From positions 62,001 to 126,000 of the forward strand of contig NZ_JBHSGI010000024.1 of the NCBI RefSeq assembly GCF_042654245.1: 64,000 nucleotides of DNA, given 5' to 3'. The DNA is from Seohaeicola_A nanhaiensis (GTDB lineage Bacteria > Pseudomonadota > Alphaproteobacteria > Rhodobacterales > Rhodobacteraceae). A program made the position numbers and the translations under genes. Below are positions 16,722-27,133 of this stretch, in pieces. The notes under the pieces are model-generated. The model worked only from the letters and a program-made list of their open reading frames with translations. It made no database searches and had not been told where the DNA came from. The stretch's first letter is position 1. Every line of letters starts with the position of its first letter.

Positions 16722-17180
16722 TCAGAAAATCCGCCAGTAGCTGACCAGAGGCGCGAGGATCAGGTAACTGATGATCGCCCAGGCCACGATCAGGATCGCC
16801 GCCCGGCGCATCGCGTGCATGTCGTAATTCTGCGCCCTCGCCCAGACATAGACATGGCTTTTCGGGTCGGCGACCTGTGCCAGATCCTGCACCACGGCGC
16901 GCAGCCCGCCATAGGCATCCCGGAAGGCGACATAGGTCACGATGGAGTTCATCGTGTAGAAGAACACCACCAGCATCCGGGGAATGGCGAAGGGAAACTC
17001 CGCCGAGGCAAAGAAGACCAGCACGCCGACCATCACGCCATGGGCATAGATCACCCTCTGCCAAAGCGTATCGATACGTCCGTTCAGCTTGAGCGAAAGA
17101 TCGACGAGATCGGGAAACCCCAGCGCCGGCGGCGGATCGCTCGCGGGAACAATGGGCACGGACGGCTGTGTCTCGGTCAT
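16722..17180 (-). CDS. small integral membrane protein of unknown function
   Basis: A 152-residue protein with three hydrophobic segments: about 50-70 (YAHGVMVGVLVFFASA), 75-97 (RMLVVFFYTMNSIVTYVAF) and 128-150 (ILIVAWAIISYLILAPL). A hydrophilic stretch of about 30 residues separates the last two. The start at 17180 (MTETQPSVPI) is chosen because the upstream extension is basic and non-conserved in character, but no strong ribosome-binding site is visible. It precedes the exported unknown gene and may be a membrane partner for it. Confidence 0.7.
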   Translation of the reverse strand: MTETQPSVPIVPASDPPPALGFPDLVDLSLKLNGRIDTLWQRVIYAHGVMVGVLVFFASAEFPFAIPRMLVVFFYTMNSIVTYVAFRDAYGGLRAVVQDLAQVADPKSHVYVWARAQNYDMHAMRRAAILIVAWAIISYLILAPLVSYWRIF

Positions 17181-17422
17181 GAAAAAAGGCCAGCTTGAAA
17201 TCAATGCCCAAGGGCTAGCACGACTCACGCCCGCGTTCAATTTCGCCCGCGTACCCAGCTTCTTCTCTTTCCGGATACTCATGACTCCCTTCCCGTCCGC
17301 GCCCTCCGCTTCTCAAATGCGCGTCCCCTCGCCGTCGGAGAGGGGCGGGGGCCTCCCCAAAGACTCCCGCGCCTGCATTCCACCGCCTCGCCTTTCCCAC
17401 CTCCCGCGTGCTATGAAGGGCC

Positions 17423-19363
17423 ATGAGTCTTCCTCCCGGATTCCTTGACGAGTTGCGCAGCCGTGCCAGCCTTGCCCGCGTGGCGGGGCGCAAGGTCACC
17501 TGGGATCCGCGCAAGTCGAATCAGGGGAAGGGCGACCTCTGGGCCTCGTGCCCCTTCCACCAGGAGAAATCCGCCTCCTTCCACGTCGACGACCGCAAGG
17601 GCTTCTATTACTGCTTCGGCTGCCACGCGAAGGGCGACGCGCTCAGCTTCGTGCAGCAGACCGAAAACGTCGGCTTCATGGAAGCCGTCGAAATCCTCGC
17701 CCGCGAGGTCGGCATGACCATGCCCGCCCGCGATCCCCAGGCGCAACAGAAGGCCGACCGCCGCACCGAACTGGTGCAGGTGATGGAACAGGCCGTACAG
17801 TTCTTCCGCCTGCAGCTGAAAACCGGCGCCGCCAGTGCGGCGCGCGACTACCTGACCAAACGCGGTCTCGACGACAAGACGCTTGAACGATGGGAGATCG
17901 GCTTTGCCCCCGATGCCTGGCAGGGCCTGTGGGACCATCTGCGCGGCAAGGGTGTGGCCGAGGATCTCATCCTGGACGCGGGCCTTGCGCGACCCTCGTC
18001 CAAGGGCGGCAAGCCCTATGACGTCTTCCGCAACCGCATCATGTTCCCGATCCGCGACGCGCGCGGGCGCTGCATCGCCTTCGGCGGGCGCGCGATGGAT
18101 CCGAACGACAACGCGAAATACCTGAACTCCCCGGAAACGGTGCTGTTCGACAAGGGCCGCAACCTGTTCAACCATGCCCCCGCGCGCGAAGCGGCCGGAA
18201 AGGGCGCCCAGCTCATCGTGGCCGAGGGCTACATGGATGTGATCGCGCTCGACGCCGGCGGCTTCAATGGCGCCGTCGCCCCGCTCGGCACCGCGATCAC
18301 CGAGGAACAGCTGCACCTGATGTGGCGCATCTCTCCCGAACCGGTCATTGCGCTCGACGGCGACACCGCCGGACTGCGCGCCGCCATGCGCCTGATCGAC
18401 CTCGCCCTCCCACTGCTCGAGGCCGGCCAGTCGCTGCGCTTCGCCCTCATGCCCGAAGGCCAGGATCCCGACGACCTGATCCGCAAGTCGGGCGCCCCGG
18501 CGATGCAGAAGCTGCTCGACGAGGCGATCCCCATGGTCCGTCTGCTCTGGCGGCGCGAGACCGAAGGCCGCGTCTTCGACAGCCCGGAACGCAAGGCCGC
18601 GCTGGACAAGGCCCTGCGCGAGAAGATCAAGCTGATCCGCGATCCCTCGATCCGCGGCCACTACGCCGAAGAGATCAAGGCCCTGCGCTGGGCGCTGTTC
18701 AATCCGCGCCGCGCCCGCACGCCCTGGACACCCAGGGGCAAGGCCGCACCGCTCGCCCCCCTCGCCAGCACGCGCTCGTCCCTTCTCGTCGCCTCCGACG
18801 ACTCCGGCCAGCTCCGCCTGCGCGTCGCGGTCGTTCTGGCCACGCTGATCGCGACCCCCGCGGTGATCCACGCCTTCGAGGCCGAGATCGAGCGGCTCGA
18901 CTGCTCCGACCCCGATCACCTCGCGCTGCGCGACCTGATCCTGCGCCACGCCGGCGCCTCTTCCGAGGCCCTGCGCGCCGAAATAGTCACCCGGATCGGC
19001 CCCGCACCCCTTGAAAACCTGTTCTCCCTTGGCCATGTGGCCATCACGCCCAGCGTACGCCGTCCCGGGGATGCCGACGTCGCGCGCATGGTGCTGAGCG
19101 AGGAACTGGCGAAATTGCAGGCGCAGCGCGGGTTGCAGGCCGAAATCGACGAGGCGGTGGAAGACCTGCACCACATGGCCGACGAAGCCCTGACCTGGCG
19201 TCTCAGCCAGGCGGCCGAGGCCAGCCATCGCGCCCTGCGCAGCGAACAGCAGGAGCGGACGGAATATGAAACCGGAGCCAACGGCGCGCGAATCAGTCGC
19301 GACGAACGCACGGCGTTTGACGCGCTTCTGCAGCGTATTGGACACGCTAAACCGGACAATTGA
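17423..19363 (+). CDS. dnaG: DNA primase
   Basis: A 646-residue DnaG primase, which makes RNA primers at the replication fork. The CHC2 zinc finger is at about 42-70 (CPFH...CFGC). The TOPRIM catalytic core has VAEGYMDVIAL (about 265) and ALDGDTAG (about 310). The C-terminal helical region (about 430-646) would bind the DnaB helicase. ATG 17423 begins the canonical MSLPPGFLDELRSRA. It is followed by rpoD, as in the conserved macromolecular-synthesis operon; no rpsU is present. Confidence 0.97.
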   Translation: MSLPPGFLDELRSRASLARVAGRKVTWDPRKSNQGKGDLWASCPFHQEKSASFHVDDRKGFYYCFGCHAKGDALSFVQQTENVGFMEAVEILAREVGMTMPARDPQAQQKADRRTELVQVMEQAVQFFRLQLKTGAASAARDYLTKRGLDDKTLERWEIGFAPDAWQGLWDHLRGKGVAEDLILDAGLARPSSKGGKPYDVFRNRIMFPIRDARGRCIAFGGRAMDPNDNAKYLNSPETVLFDKGRNLFNHAPAREAAGKGAQLIVAEGYMDVIALDAGGFNGAVAPLGTAITEEQLHLMWRISPEPVIALDGDTAGLRAAMRLIDLALPLLEAGQSLRFALMPEGQDPDDLIRKSGAPAMQKLLDEAIPMVRLLWRRETEGRVFDSPERKAALDKALREKIKLIRDPSIRGHYAEEIKALRWALFNPRRARTPWTPRGKAAPLAPLASTRSSLLVASDDSGQLRLRVAVVLATLIATPAVIHAFEAEIERLDCSDPDHLALRDLILRHAGASSEALRAEIVTRIGPAPLENLFSLGHVAITPSVRRPGDADVARMVLSEELAKLQAQRGLQAEIDEAVEDLHHMADEALTWRLSQAAEASHRALRSEQQERTEYETGANGARISRDERTAFDALLQRIGHAKPDN

Positions 19364-19432
19364 CCAGAAATGGTAGGGAAACCCGGAAGAAAAACCGCTA
19401 GACGGGTGGCCGAATCACTCGATCGCGCTATT

Positions 19433-19452
19433 GATTCGCGGACCCGCGAATC
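19433..19452. repeat. 20-bp near-perfect palindrome between dnaG and rpoD
   Basis: GATTCGCGG-AC-CCGCGAATC forms two 9-bp arms with a 2-base spacer, 44 bases upstream of the rpoD start. It could be a hairpin in the dnaG-rpoD mRNA or a protein-binding site. No T-tract follows, so a simple terminator is unlikely. Confidence 0.55.
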
Positions 19453-19495
19453 GACCGAAGTAGAATCGCCCGTAGCAATCGTGCAGGAGCTCTGA

Positions 19496-21481
<1,986 letters not shown>

Positions 21482-21548
21482 GCGCTCTCCGCGCAACAGC
21501 TTCCCGAGAGGGGGGTGCAACGGGTTCATTCAGAAAGAAGACGCAACA

Positions 21549-21615
21549 GGGCGTTTTCCGTCACGGAGAACGCCCGACGTCCGGCAAGGGATTTTGCGCC
21601 CGGCGTCGTCGCCGG
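21549..21615 (+). terminator. two stem-loops downstream of rpoD
   Basis: The first hairpin (21549-21575) pairs GGGCGTTtTCCG with CGGAgAACGCCC. The second (21600-21615) is CCGGCG-TCGT-CGCCGG followed by ATTCTGCTTTTCT, which resembles an intrinsic terminator. The rest of the 297-base gap to the LysR gene is AT-richer near 21720-21745 and holds no gene that I can support. Confidence 0.6.
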
Positions 21616-21753
21616 ATTCTGCTTTTCTGACCGGGAAACCAGACCGAAGTCCGCGCAGGAATCCGCCCGGTCAGCGGTCTGCAAGAGGCCTTTCCCGGGC
21701 GCCCCAAAAAGGTCACTCCTAAAAAATCGATTGAAATCAATAATATGACCCCC

Positions 21754-21769
21754 CGTCCTAGCTGGGACG
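21754..21769 (-). terminator. possible terminator of the downstream LysR gene
   Basis: CGTCC-N6-GGACG lies 10 bases past the LysR stop. Reading on the minus strand it is followed by AT-rich sequence that includes a TTTTTT run around 21721-21726. Stem and T-run are not adjacent, so this is tentative. Confidence 0.35.
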
Positions 21770-21778
21770 CCCCAAATG

Positions 21779-22687
21779 CTATCGTCCGCGCTGGGCGGAA
21801 TGCCCCTGTGCGATGGCGATGAAATCCCGCGCGGCCGCCGACAGAGGCGACCCCTTCCGCCAGGCCATTCCCACCTGAACCACCGGCAGGGCCCCCGAGA
21901 CATCGCGCTGCTCGATCCGGTCCCCCTCCAGCGACCAGGGCCGATAGACCAGATCCGGCAGCAGCGTCACACCGGCCCCCGTCGCCACAAGGCTGCGCAC
22001 CGCCTCCACCGACCGGGTCCGGAAAGCGACCCGAGGCTTGCGCCCCAGCGCCGCCAGCAGCGTCGTCGCCGCGCCCCCCATCTCGTCGATATCCAGCATG
22101 ATCAGCGCCTCGTCGGCCAGATCGTCCACCCGGATACTGTCCTGCGCCCCCAGGCGGTGGCCCATCGGCAGCCACAGCCGATAGGGCGAGACATCCAGGA
22201 TCTCCACCTGCAGCGCCAGACGGTCGTGCAGGTTCGACAGCACCATCACCGCCACATCCAGCTCGCCGCCGATCAGCAGGTGTTCGAGATATTCCCCGTT
22301 GTCCTCGATTGCCGAGACCTCGACCTGCGGATTGGCCCGCCGGTAGCGCGCCAGCAGATCGCTCATCACATAGCCCGCCATCAGCGAGGTGACGCCCAGA
22401 TGCAGCCGCCCGGTGATGTCTTCGTCACGCTCCGCCATGGCCCGCCGCGCGCCGGATACCTCTGCAAGGATCGACGTCGCATGGCGCAGGAACTGGTGCC
22501 CCTTGTGGGTCATGTGCAGCCCCCGGGCATGCCGCTCGAACAGCCGCAGGCCCAGATCGTCTTCCAGCCCCTTCACCGCCTCGGTGACCGCCGATTGCGA
22601 AATCGCCAGCGCCTGCGCCGCACCGCTGACGGTGCCGTGTTCGCAGACGGCGACGAAATACTGAAGCTGACGGATCGAGAAGGCCAT
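21779..22687 (-). CDS. LysR-family transcriptional regulator
   Basis: A 302-residue LTTR. The N-terminal winged HTH is at about 1-60 (LQYFVAVCEHGTVSGAAQAL, SQSAVTEAVKGLEDDLGLRLFER), with a linker helix and an effector domain from about 92. Start ATG 22687 opens MAFSIRQLQYF; the ten-residue extension upstream would lack the usual LTTR start. It lies 165 bases downstream of the phytanoyl-CoA-dioxygenase-family gene on the same strand, separated by a strong hairpin, so it is probably an independent unit. Its target is unknown. Confidence 0.88.
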   Translation of the reverse strand: MAFSIRQLQYFVAVCEHGTVSGAAQALAISQSAVTEAVKGLEDDLGLRLFERHARGLHMTHKGHQFLRHATSILAEVSGARRAMAERDEDITGRLHLGVTSLMAGYVMSDLLARYRRANPQVEVSAIEDNGEYLEHLLIGGELDVAVMVLSNLHDRLALQVEILDVSPYRLWLPMGHRLGAQDSIRVDDLADEALIMLDIDEMGGAATTLLAALGRKPRVAFRTRSVEAVRSLVATGAGVTLLPDLVYRPWSLEGDRIEQRDVSGALPVVQVGMAWRKGSPLSAAARDFIAIAQGHSAQRGR

Positions 22688-22761
22688 GACCGAAAGATTA
22701 GGACACCCTTGGCCCAAGGGAAACGGCCTTCCGGCCGCCGGGGCTCTGCCCCGGACCCCGG

Positions 22762-22820
22762 GATACTGCCGGCAAGAGGAAAAGCGGGACCTCGGCTTCC
22801 TCTTGCCAGAAATATCCCCG
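22762..22820. repeat. inverted pair of a Rhodobacterales-type intergenic repeat
   Basis: GGCAAGAGGAA (22771-22781) and TTCCTCTTGCC (22797-22807) form a perfect 11-bp stem. The right arm continues into CTTCCTCTTGCCAGAAATAT CC, a 25-base unit (22796-22820) that recurs at 55192-55216 with two mismatches. It lies between the stop of the dioxygenase gene and the LysR start and may end the dioxygenase transcript. Confidence 0.65.
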
Positions 22821-22852
22821 CCGGAGGCATCGCGCGCAGCGCGATTTCCGGT

Positions 22853-23734
22853 TCAGCGGGCGTACCAGTCATCCTCGACGTAGAACGGTCCCGGCTTTTC
22901 GCGCAGCTGTTCGTATTTGCAGATTTCGGGTTCCGCGCCAACTGGTGTCGGAACGCCGTCGCGGAAAGCCCATTCGCCCCGGTCGGTCTTTTCCGCACGC
23001 AGATAGCTCGAGATCAGGAAGGCGCGGTCGTGATCCGAGGTATTGGCCTGGCTGCCATGCACGGTGAGCAGGCTCCAGAGGGCGACGTCGCCGGGCTCCA
23101 GTTCCAGATCGACGATATTGGCCGGATTCAGCCCGACCCTTCGCAGCTCGTCCATTGCTGTGTCGCCCTTCATGAGCGCGCCGCCGTCATCCGAGAGACC
23201 CAGGTATCCCAACTTGTGGCTGCGCGGCACCACGCGCAGACAGCCGTTCTCCTTCGTCGCGGGATCGATGGCGAGACCGGTGTTGATGTAGGAGGTCATC
23301 ACGTCCCGATAGGCGTCCATCCGCTCGCGGAACCGCAGATCCTGGTGAAATCGGAAGCCGGTGACCGAGGCTCCGGGCGGCTTCCAGTGGATCTGGTTCG
23401 ATACCTGCCGGATGTCGCGTCCGAGCAGGGGTTCGAGCATGGCGAAATAGGCCGGATCACGGCGCAGTTCCTCGAAGAGGGGCGAGATCCACGACATCCA
23501 ATGTGCCTGAAGCACATAGCGCTGACCGGCAAATCGCTCGGGCAGGATCTCGAAAAGCACGTTCTTGTCGCGATAGGTGGCGTGATGCTTCAACCCTTCC
23601 TCGTAGATGCGCCGGGTCTCGGCCTGAACCGCCTTCATGCGGTCCTTGGAAAACAGGCCGCGGACCACCGCATAGCCCTCTTCCCAATACTGTTCGACGT
23701 AATCTCGGCTTTCCGCCGCAAGGTTAAGTCCCAT
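22853..23734 (-). CDS. phytanoyl-CoA dioxygenase (PhyH) family protein
   Basis: A 293-residue Fe(II)/2-oxoglutarate-dependent dioxygenase. The metal triad is visible as His130-x-Asp132 (FRFHQDLRF) and His226 (LLTVHGSQAN), with the oxoglutarate-binding Arg in DHDRAFLISSYLRA. The QIHWKPPGA segment before the HxD is typical of the family. The start follows AAAGGT. It is divergent from a LysR regulator 87 bases away, which is the likely regulator. The substrate cannot be inferred from sequence; family members hydroxylate acyl-CoAs, ectoine and many small molecules. Confidence 0.87.
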   Translation of the reverse strand: MGLNLAAESRDYVEQYWEEGYAVVRGLFSKDRMKAVQAETRRIYEEGLKHHATYRDKNVLFEILPERFAGQRYVLQAHWMSWISPLFEELRRDPAYFAMLEPLLGRDIRQVSNQIHWKPPGASVTGFRFHQDLRFRERMDAYRDVMTSYINTGLAIDPATKENGCLRVVPRSHKLGYLGLSDDGGALMKGDTAMDELRRVGLNPANIVDLELEPGDVALWSLLTVHGSQANTSDHDRAFLISSYLRAEKTDRGEWAFRDGVPTPVGAEPEICKYEQLREKPGPFYVEDDWYAR

Positions 23735-23821
23735 CGTGTCAGACCTTTCGTGAGCGACTTGACTTGCACCAGACTGCCGCAGCAGGTTTCATGAGACAAA
23801 TTCGAAATCTGCGGGAAACCG
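23735..23821. promoter_or_regulatory. divergent LTTR-type control region
   Basis: This 87-base gap lies between the dioxygenase gene and its divergent LysR gene. It contains TTTC-N13-GAAA (23787-23807), an interrupted inverted repeat of LTTR-box spacing, including a TTCGAA palindrome at 23801-23806. Assignment as the LysR binding site rests on position only. Confidence 0.35.
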
Positions 23822-24793
23822 ATGAGCAACTCTCATGACTGGACCGGTCGGTTGCCCCAGCTGGATCTGCGCCACCTGGCAATGATCGACGCCCTGGGGC
23901 GCACCGGGGTTCTGACGCAGGCGGCCGAGGCATTGGGCGTCACCCAGTCTGCGCTGTCCCACCGGCTGCGCGAGGCCGAGCGGAGGCTGGGCGTTGCGCT
24001 GGCAGAAAAGCGCGGTCGCGGCGTGGTGCTGACACTGGCTGGCGAGCGGCTCCGCGTCACCGCCCAGCGGCTGCTGCGAGACCTCGCGGCGGTCGAGGCC
24101 GAGGTGACCGAGGTCGGGGCCGGCGGCATCCGCCACAGGGTGATCCTGGGGCAGGCGGGATATTCCGATGTCCACTGGCTGCCCGCGTTCACCGACTGGC
24201 TGTCCGCGCGGATGCCCGCGGTGCAGATCGCTCTGCACGCCGGCAATGGCGGCAGCCGGATCGGCGACCTGCTCGACGGCGCCATTGACCTGTTGCTGAC
24301 ACCCACCCGTCCGCTGGCGCCGGGGCTCGACATGCTGCCAGTCGGGACGGACGACCTGATCGCGCTGGCCGCCCCCGGTCACTCTTGGGAAAGCAAGGCA
24401 GAGATCGTTCCATCGGATCTGACCGGCGAGACTTTTCTTTCCTACAGTTTCGAGCGCGCACCGGACATGGAGAATGCCCGCTTCATGCAACCGGCCCAGA
24501 CATTTCCCGGGCGGGTGATCCGGGTCGGCCACACCGAGGCGGTGTTCGAACTCGTCGCCGCTGGGCGCGGCGTGTCGATCCTCGCAGGCTGGCCTGCGCG
24601 CAAACGGGCCGGGCGGGGCGGTCTGGTGCTGCGGCCCTTGCGGCCTCTGGGCAGCGCCGGACCGGGCCTTGCCATAACCTGGCGCGCCGTGGTGCGGGCG
24701 GGCGAGGAGGGCAGTGCGGCGCACAGCTGCATGGGCCTGCTTGCCGAATGGGCAGGCCAAAGCCGCACATTCTGCACCGGCAGCAGCGCATGA
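23822..24793 (+). CDS. LysR-family transcriptional regulator (MetR-like HTH)
   Basis: A 323-residue LTTR with HTH at about 15-75 (LDLRHLAMIDALGRTGVLTQAAEAL, TQSALSHRLREAERRLGVAL) and a periplasmic-binding-like effector domain after about residue 100. It is divergent from the PhyH-family gene and overlaps the following kinase gene by four bases (ATGA). LTTRs usually regulate the divergent neighbour, so control of the dioxygenase is likely. Confidence 0.88.
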   Translation: MSNSHDWTGRLPQLDLRHLAMIDALGRTGVLTQAAEALGVTQSALSHRLREAERRLGVALAEKRGRGVVLTLAGERLRVTAQRLLRDLAAVEAEVTEVGAGGIRHRVILGQAGYSDVHWLPAFTDWLSARMPAVQIALHAGNGGSRIGDLLDGAIDLLLTPTRPLAPGLDMLPVGTDDLIALAAPGHSWESKAEIVPSDLTGETFLSYSFERAPDMENARFMQPAQTFPGRVIRVGHTEAVFELVAAGRGVSILAGWPARKRAGRGGLVLRPLRPLGSAGPGLAITWRAVVRAGEEGSAAHSCMGLLAEWAGQSRTFCTGSSA

Positions 24794-25389
24794 GCCTCGA
24801 TCGCCTCGAAACTCTGGTGCGGGCCTTGCCGAAGGCGCAGGCGCGCATCCTGATCGCGCTTGCCGGGCCGCCGGCCGCGGGCAAGTCGATCCTGGCCGCC
24901 GCCCTGGTCGACCGGCTTGGCCCCGGCGCCGTCTGTGTGCCGATGGACGGCTTTCACCTCGACAACCACGTGCTTGCCGCGCGCGGGCTGCTGCATCGCA
25001 AGGGGGCTCCACAAACCTTCGACACCGGCGGGCTTGTCCACGCCATGCACCGGCTGGTGCACGAAGCCGAGATGAGTCTGCCAGACTTCGACCGCACCCT
25101 CGACTGTTCCATCGCCGGTCGGATCGCGGTGACCGCCGGGCACCGGATCGTTGTGGTCGAAGGCAACTATCTGGCCTGCGCAGAACCGCCCTGGGCGGCC
25201 CTCGCGTCCTTGTGGTCTCTGGTCGTCTTTGTCGATTCGCCGGACGCGGTCTTGCGCGCCCGGTTGCTTGCGCGGTGGCGTGCGCAGGGGCTGGACGCGG
25301 ATGCAGCGCAGCGTCGGACCGACGCGAATGACATGGCGAATGTCGCCTTCGTGCGGCGCAGCCGGATGCCGGGCATCCTCACCCTGTGA
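24790..25389 (+). CDS. P-loop kinase of the uridine/pantothenate kinase-like family
   Basis: A 199-residue kinase with Walker A GPPAAGKS (about 25-32), the substrate-binding PMDGFHLDN motif (about 55-63), FDTGGLVHAM, and VVVEGNYLAC preceding Walker-B-like FVDSPDAVLRARL. This pattern fits the PanK/uridine-kinase/FrcK superfamily, of which bacterial members near sugar genes act as fructokinases. No sugar gene is nearby, so the substrate is open. The start overlaps the LysR stop, indicating co-transcription. Confidence 0.8.
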   Translation: MSLDRLETLVRALPKAQARILIALAGPPAAGKSILAAALVDRLGPGAVCVPMDGFHLDNHVLAARGLLHRKGAPQTFDTGGLVHAMHRLVHEAEMSLPDFDRTLDCSIAGRIAVTAGHRIVVVEGNYLACAEPPWAALASLWSLVVFVDSPDAVLRARLLARWRAQGLDADAAQRRTDANDMANVAFVRRSRMPGILTL

Positions 25390-25404
25390 CGGGCCGCGGC
25401 AAGC

Positions 25405-25433
25405 TTGACAAGGCGGGGCAGGGCTGCGCAGAT
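25405..25433 (+). promoter_or_regulatory. possible promoter of the cob operon
   Basis: TTGACA (25405-25410) is followed after 17 bases by GCAGAT, a weak -10. The predicted transcript start would fall just before the riboswitch aptamer at about 25442. Confidence 0.4.
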
Positions 25434-25441
25434 GCCGGACG

Positions 25442-25623
25442 CTGGTGCCCGGTGACGCTGTCTCCGGGTGAAAAGGGAATGCGACAGGGGCAGGGGCCCC
25501 AAAGCGCAGCCGCCCCCGCGACCGTGACCGGAGAGGTCGCCCGCAGCCACTGGTCCCGACGGGTCCGGGAAGGCAGGGGGGCCGCCAGGGAAACCTGACA
25601 TCCGCAAGCCGGGAGACCTGCCA
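25442..25623 (+). promoter_or_regulatory. cobalamin (B12) riboswitch upstream of the cob operon
   Basis: The aptamer is recognised from its ordered landmarks: GGTGCCCGGTGACG at the 5' side, GGGTGAAAAGGGAATGCGAC, AAAGCGCAGCCGCCCCCGCGACCGTGA, GCCACTGG, GGGAAGGC and the closing B12 box AAGCCGGGAGACCTGCC. It lies 88 bases upstream of the DUF1636 gene, whose AAGGGA ribosome-binding site could be sequestered when adenosylcobalamin binds. It should repress the biosynthetic operon when B12 is ample. It occupies most of the 322-base gap after the kinase gene. Confidence 0.95.
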
Positions 25624-25711
25624 GCAGCGACGACGACGTGAACCGGGCGGGGTGTTCCGGGGACGGGTCCCTGACCGGATTCGGCCATTCTCCCGCCTGA
25701 CTGAAGGGATT

Positions 25712-26095
25712 ATGCGCGTGAGCGACACTGCCGAAACCGAACTGCTGGTCTGCACCACCTGCCGCATGGGCCTGCCCGTAGTGGACGGCGAACGGCGTCC
25801 CGGTGCGCAGCTGTTCGCCGAACTTCAGGCGATGAATTGGCCCGAGGGGGTAATCCTGAAGGCAGTCGAGTGCCTTTCCAACTGCGACTCCGGCTGTTCG
25901 GTCGTCCTGCGCGGCGGTCCGGCGCGCTGGACCTACGTCTATGGCCGGCTCGATCCGGGCAAGGCGGAAACGGTGCATGAGGGCGCCAGCCGCTATCACG
26001 CTACCGCCGACGGCCTGGTGCCCTGGCGCGAACGCCCCGAACATTTCCGCAAGAACTGCATCGCCCGAATTCCCCCGCTGGAGACACCCGCATGA
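25712..26095 (+). CDS. DUF1636 family cobalamin-cluster protein
   Basis: A 127-residue protein. Cysteines at 14, 17 (VCTTC), 54, 58 and 62 (ECLSNCDSGC) suggest a thioredoxin-like ferredoxin fold that binds an Fe-S cluster or metal. DUF1636 genes commonly accompany cobW and cobN. It is the first gene after the riboswitch and overlaps cobW by four bases. A second, diverged copy lies at 41094-41474. A role in metal delivery for corrin synthesis is inference. Confidence 0.8.
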   Translation: MRVSDTAETELLVCTTCRMGLPVVDGERRPGAQLFAELQAMNWPEGVILKAVECLSNCDSGCSVVLRGGPARWTYVYGRLDPGKAETVHEGASRYHATADGLVPWRERPEHFRKNCIARIPPLETPA

Positions 26096-27129
26096 AAGAC
26101 CTCACCAAGCTGCCCGTTACCGTGATCACCGGCTTTCTCGGTTCCGGCAAGACGACGCTGATCCGCCATCTGATGCAAAATCCCGGCGGCAAGCGCCTGG
26201 CCGTTGTGGTGAACGAATTCGGCGACGTGGGCGTGGACGGAGAGATCCTGAAGTCCTGTGCCATCCCCGACTGCCCGGCCGAAAATATCGTCGAACTGGC
26301 CAATGGCTGCATCTGCTGCACCGTGGCAGACGATTTCATTCCGACGATCGAAGCGCTGATGGCGCTCGATCCGCGCCCGGATCACATCCTGATCGAGACG
26401 AGCGGGCTGGCCCTGCCAAAACCCCTGCTCAAGGCCTTCGACTGGCCCGACATCCGCTCGCGCATCACCGTGGACGGGGTCATCGCCCTGGCCGATGCGG
26501 AGGCTGTTGCCGCCGGACGGTTCGCGCCGAACGTGGCTGCGGTTGATGCGCAGCGGGCGGCGGATGACAGTCTGGATCACGAGACTCCGCTGAGCGAGGT
26601 CTTCGAGGATCAGATCTCCTGCGCGGATATCGTCCTGCTGACGAAACCCGATCTTGCCGGCCCCGAAGGCGTGGCGGCGGCCCGTGCGGTCATCGCGGCC
26701 GAGGCGCCGCGCCCCCTGCCGGTGGTCGAAGTCTCCGAGGGGGCCATCGACCCGCGAGTCATCCTGGGCCTTGGAGCCGCCGCCGAAGACGACCTCGAGG
26801 CCCGCCCCAGCCATCATGACGGTGCCGACGATCACGATCACGAGGATTTCGACTCGATTGTTGTCGAGATTCCGGAAGTGGCCGATCCACAGGATCTGTC
26901 CACAAGGATATCCACCTTGGCAACGACCCGTAACATCCTGCGCGTCAAGGGTTATGCGGCGGTCAGTGGAAAACCGATGCGGCTTCTCGTGCAGGCGGTC
27001 GGGGCACGCGTTCGCCACCAGTTCGATCGGCCTTGGCAGCCCGGCGAGGAGCGGCGTGGCCGGCTCGTCGTAATTGCCGAGCATGACGACATCGACGCGG
27101 TGGCGATCCGCGAGGCACTGGTGGGGTAG
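26092..27129 (+). CDS. cobW: cobalamin biosynthesis GTPase/cobalt chaperone CobW
   Basis: A 345-residue G3E-family GTPase. Walker A TGFLGSGKTT is at about 13-22, the metal-binding CICC motif at Cys73-Cys75-Cys76 and the G3E base-recognition TKPD at about 183-186. The acidic, His-rich stretch SHHDGADDHDHED (about 241-253) precedes the CobW C-terminal domain. Family members load Co2+ for the CobNST chelatase in the aerobic pathway. It lies directly upstream of cobN. Confidence 0.95.
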   Translation: MKDLTKLPVTVITGFLGSGKTTLIRHLMQNPGGKRLAVVVNEFGDVGVDGEILKSCAIPDCPAENIVELANGCICCTVADDFIPTIEALMALDPRPDHILIETSGLALPKPLLKAFDWPDIRSRITVDGVIALADAEAVAAGRFAPNVAAVDAQRAADDSLDHETPLSEVFEDQISCADIVLLTKPDLAGPEGVAAARAVIAAEAPRPLPVVEVSEGAIDPRVILGLGAAAEDDLEARPSHHDGADDHDHEDFDSIVVEIPEVADPQDLSTRISTLATTRNILRVKGYAAVSGKPMRLLVQAVGARVRHQFDRPWQPGEERRGRLVVIAEHDDIDAVAIREALVG

Positions 27130-27133
27130 GCGC

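Noticed and set aside
17281..17422. Possible promoter or small RNA before dnaG
   Set aside because: The C-rich stretch has a CCCCTC/GAGGGG stem but no promoter hexamers or T-tract that could be defended.
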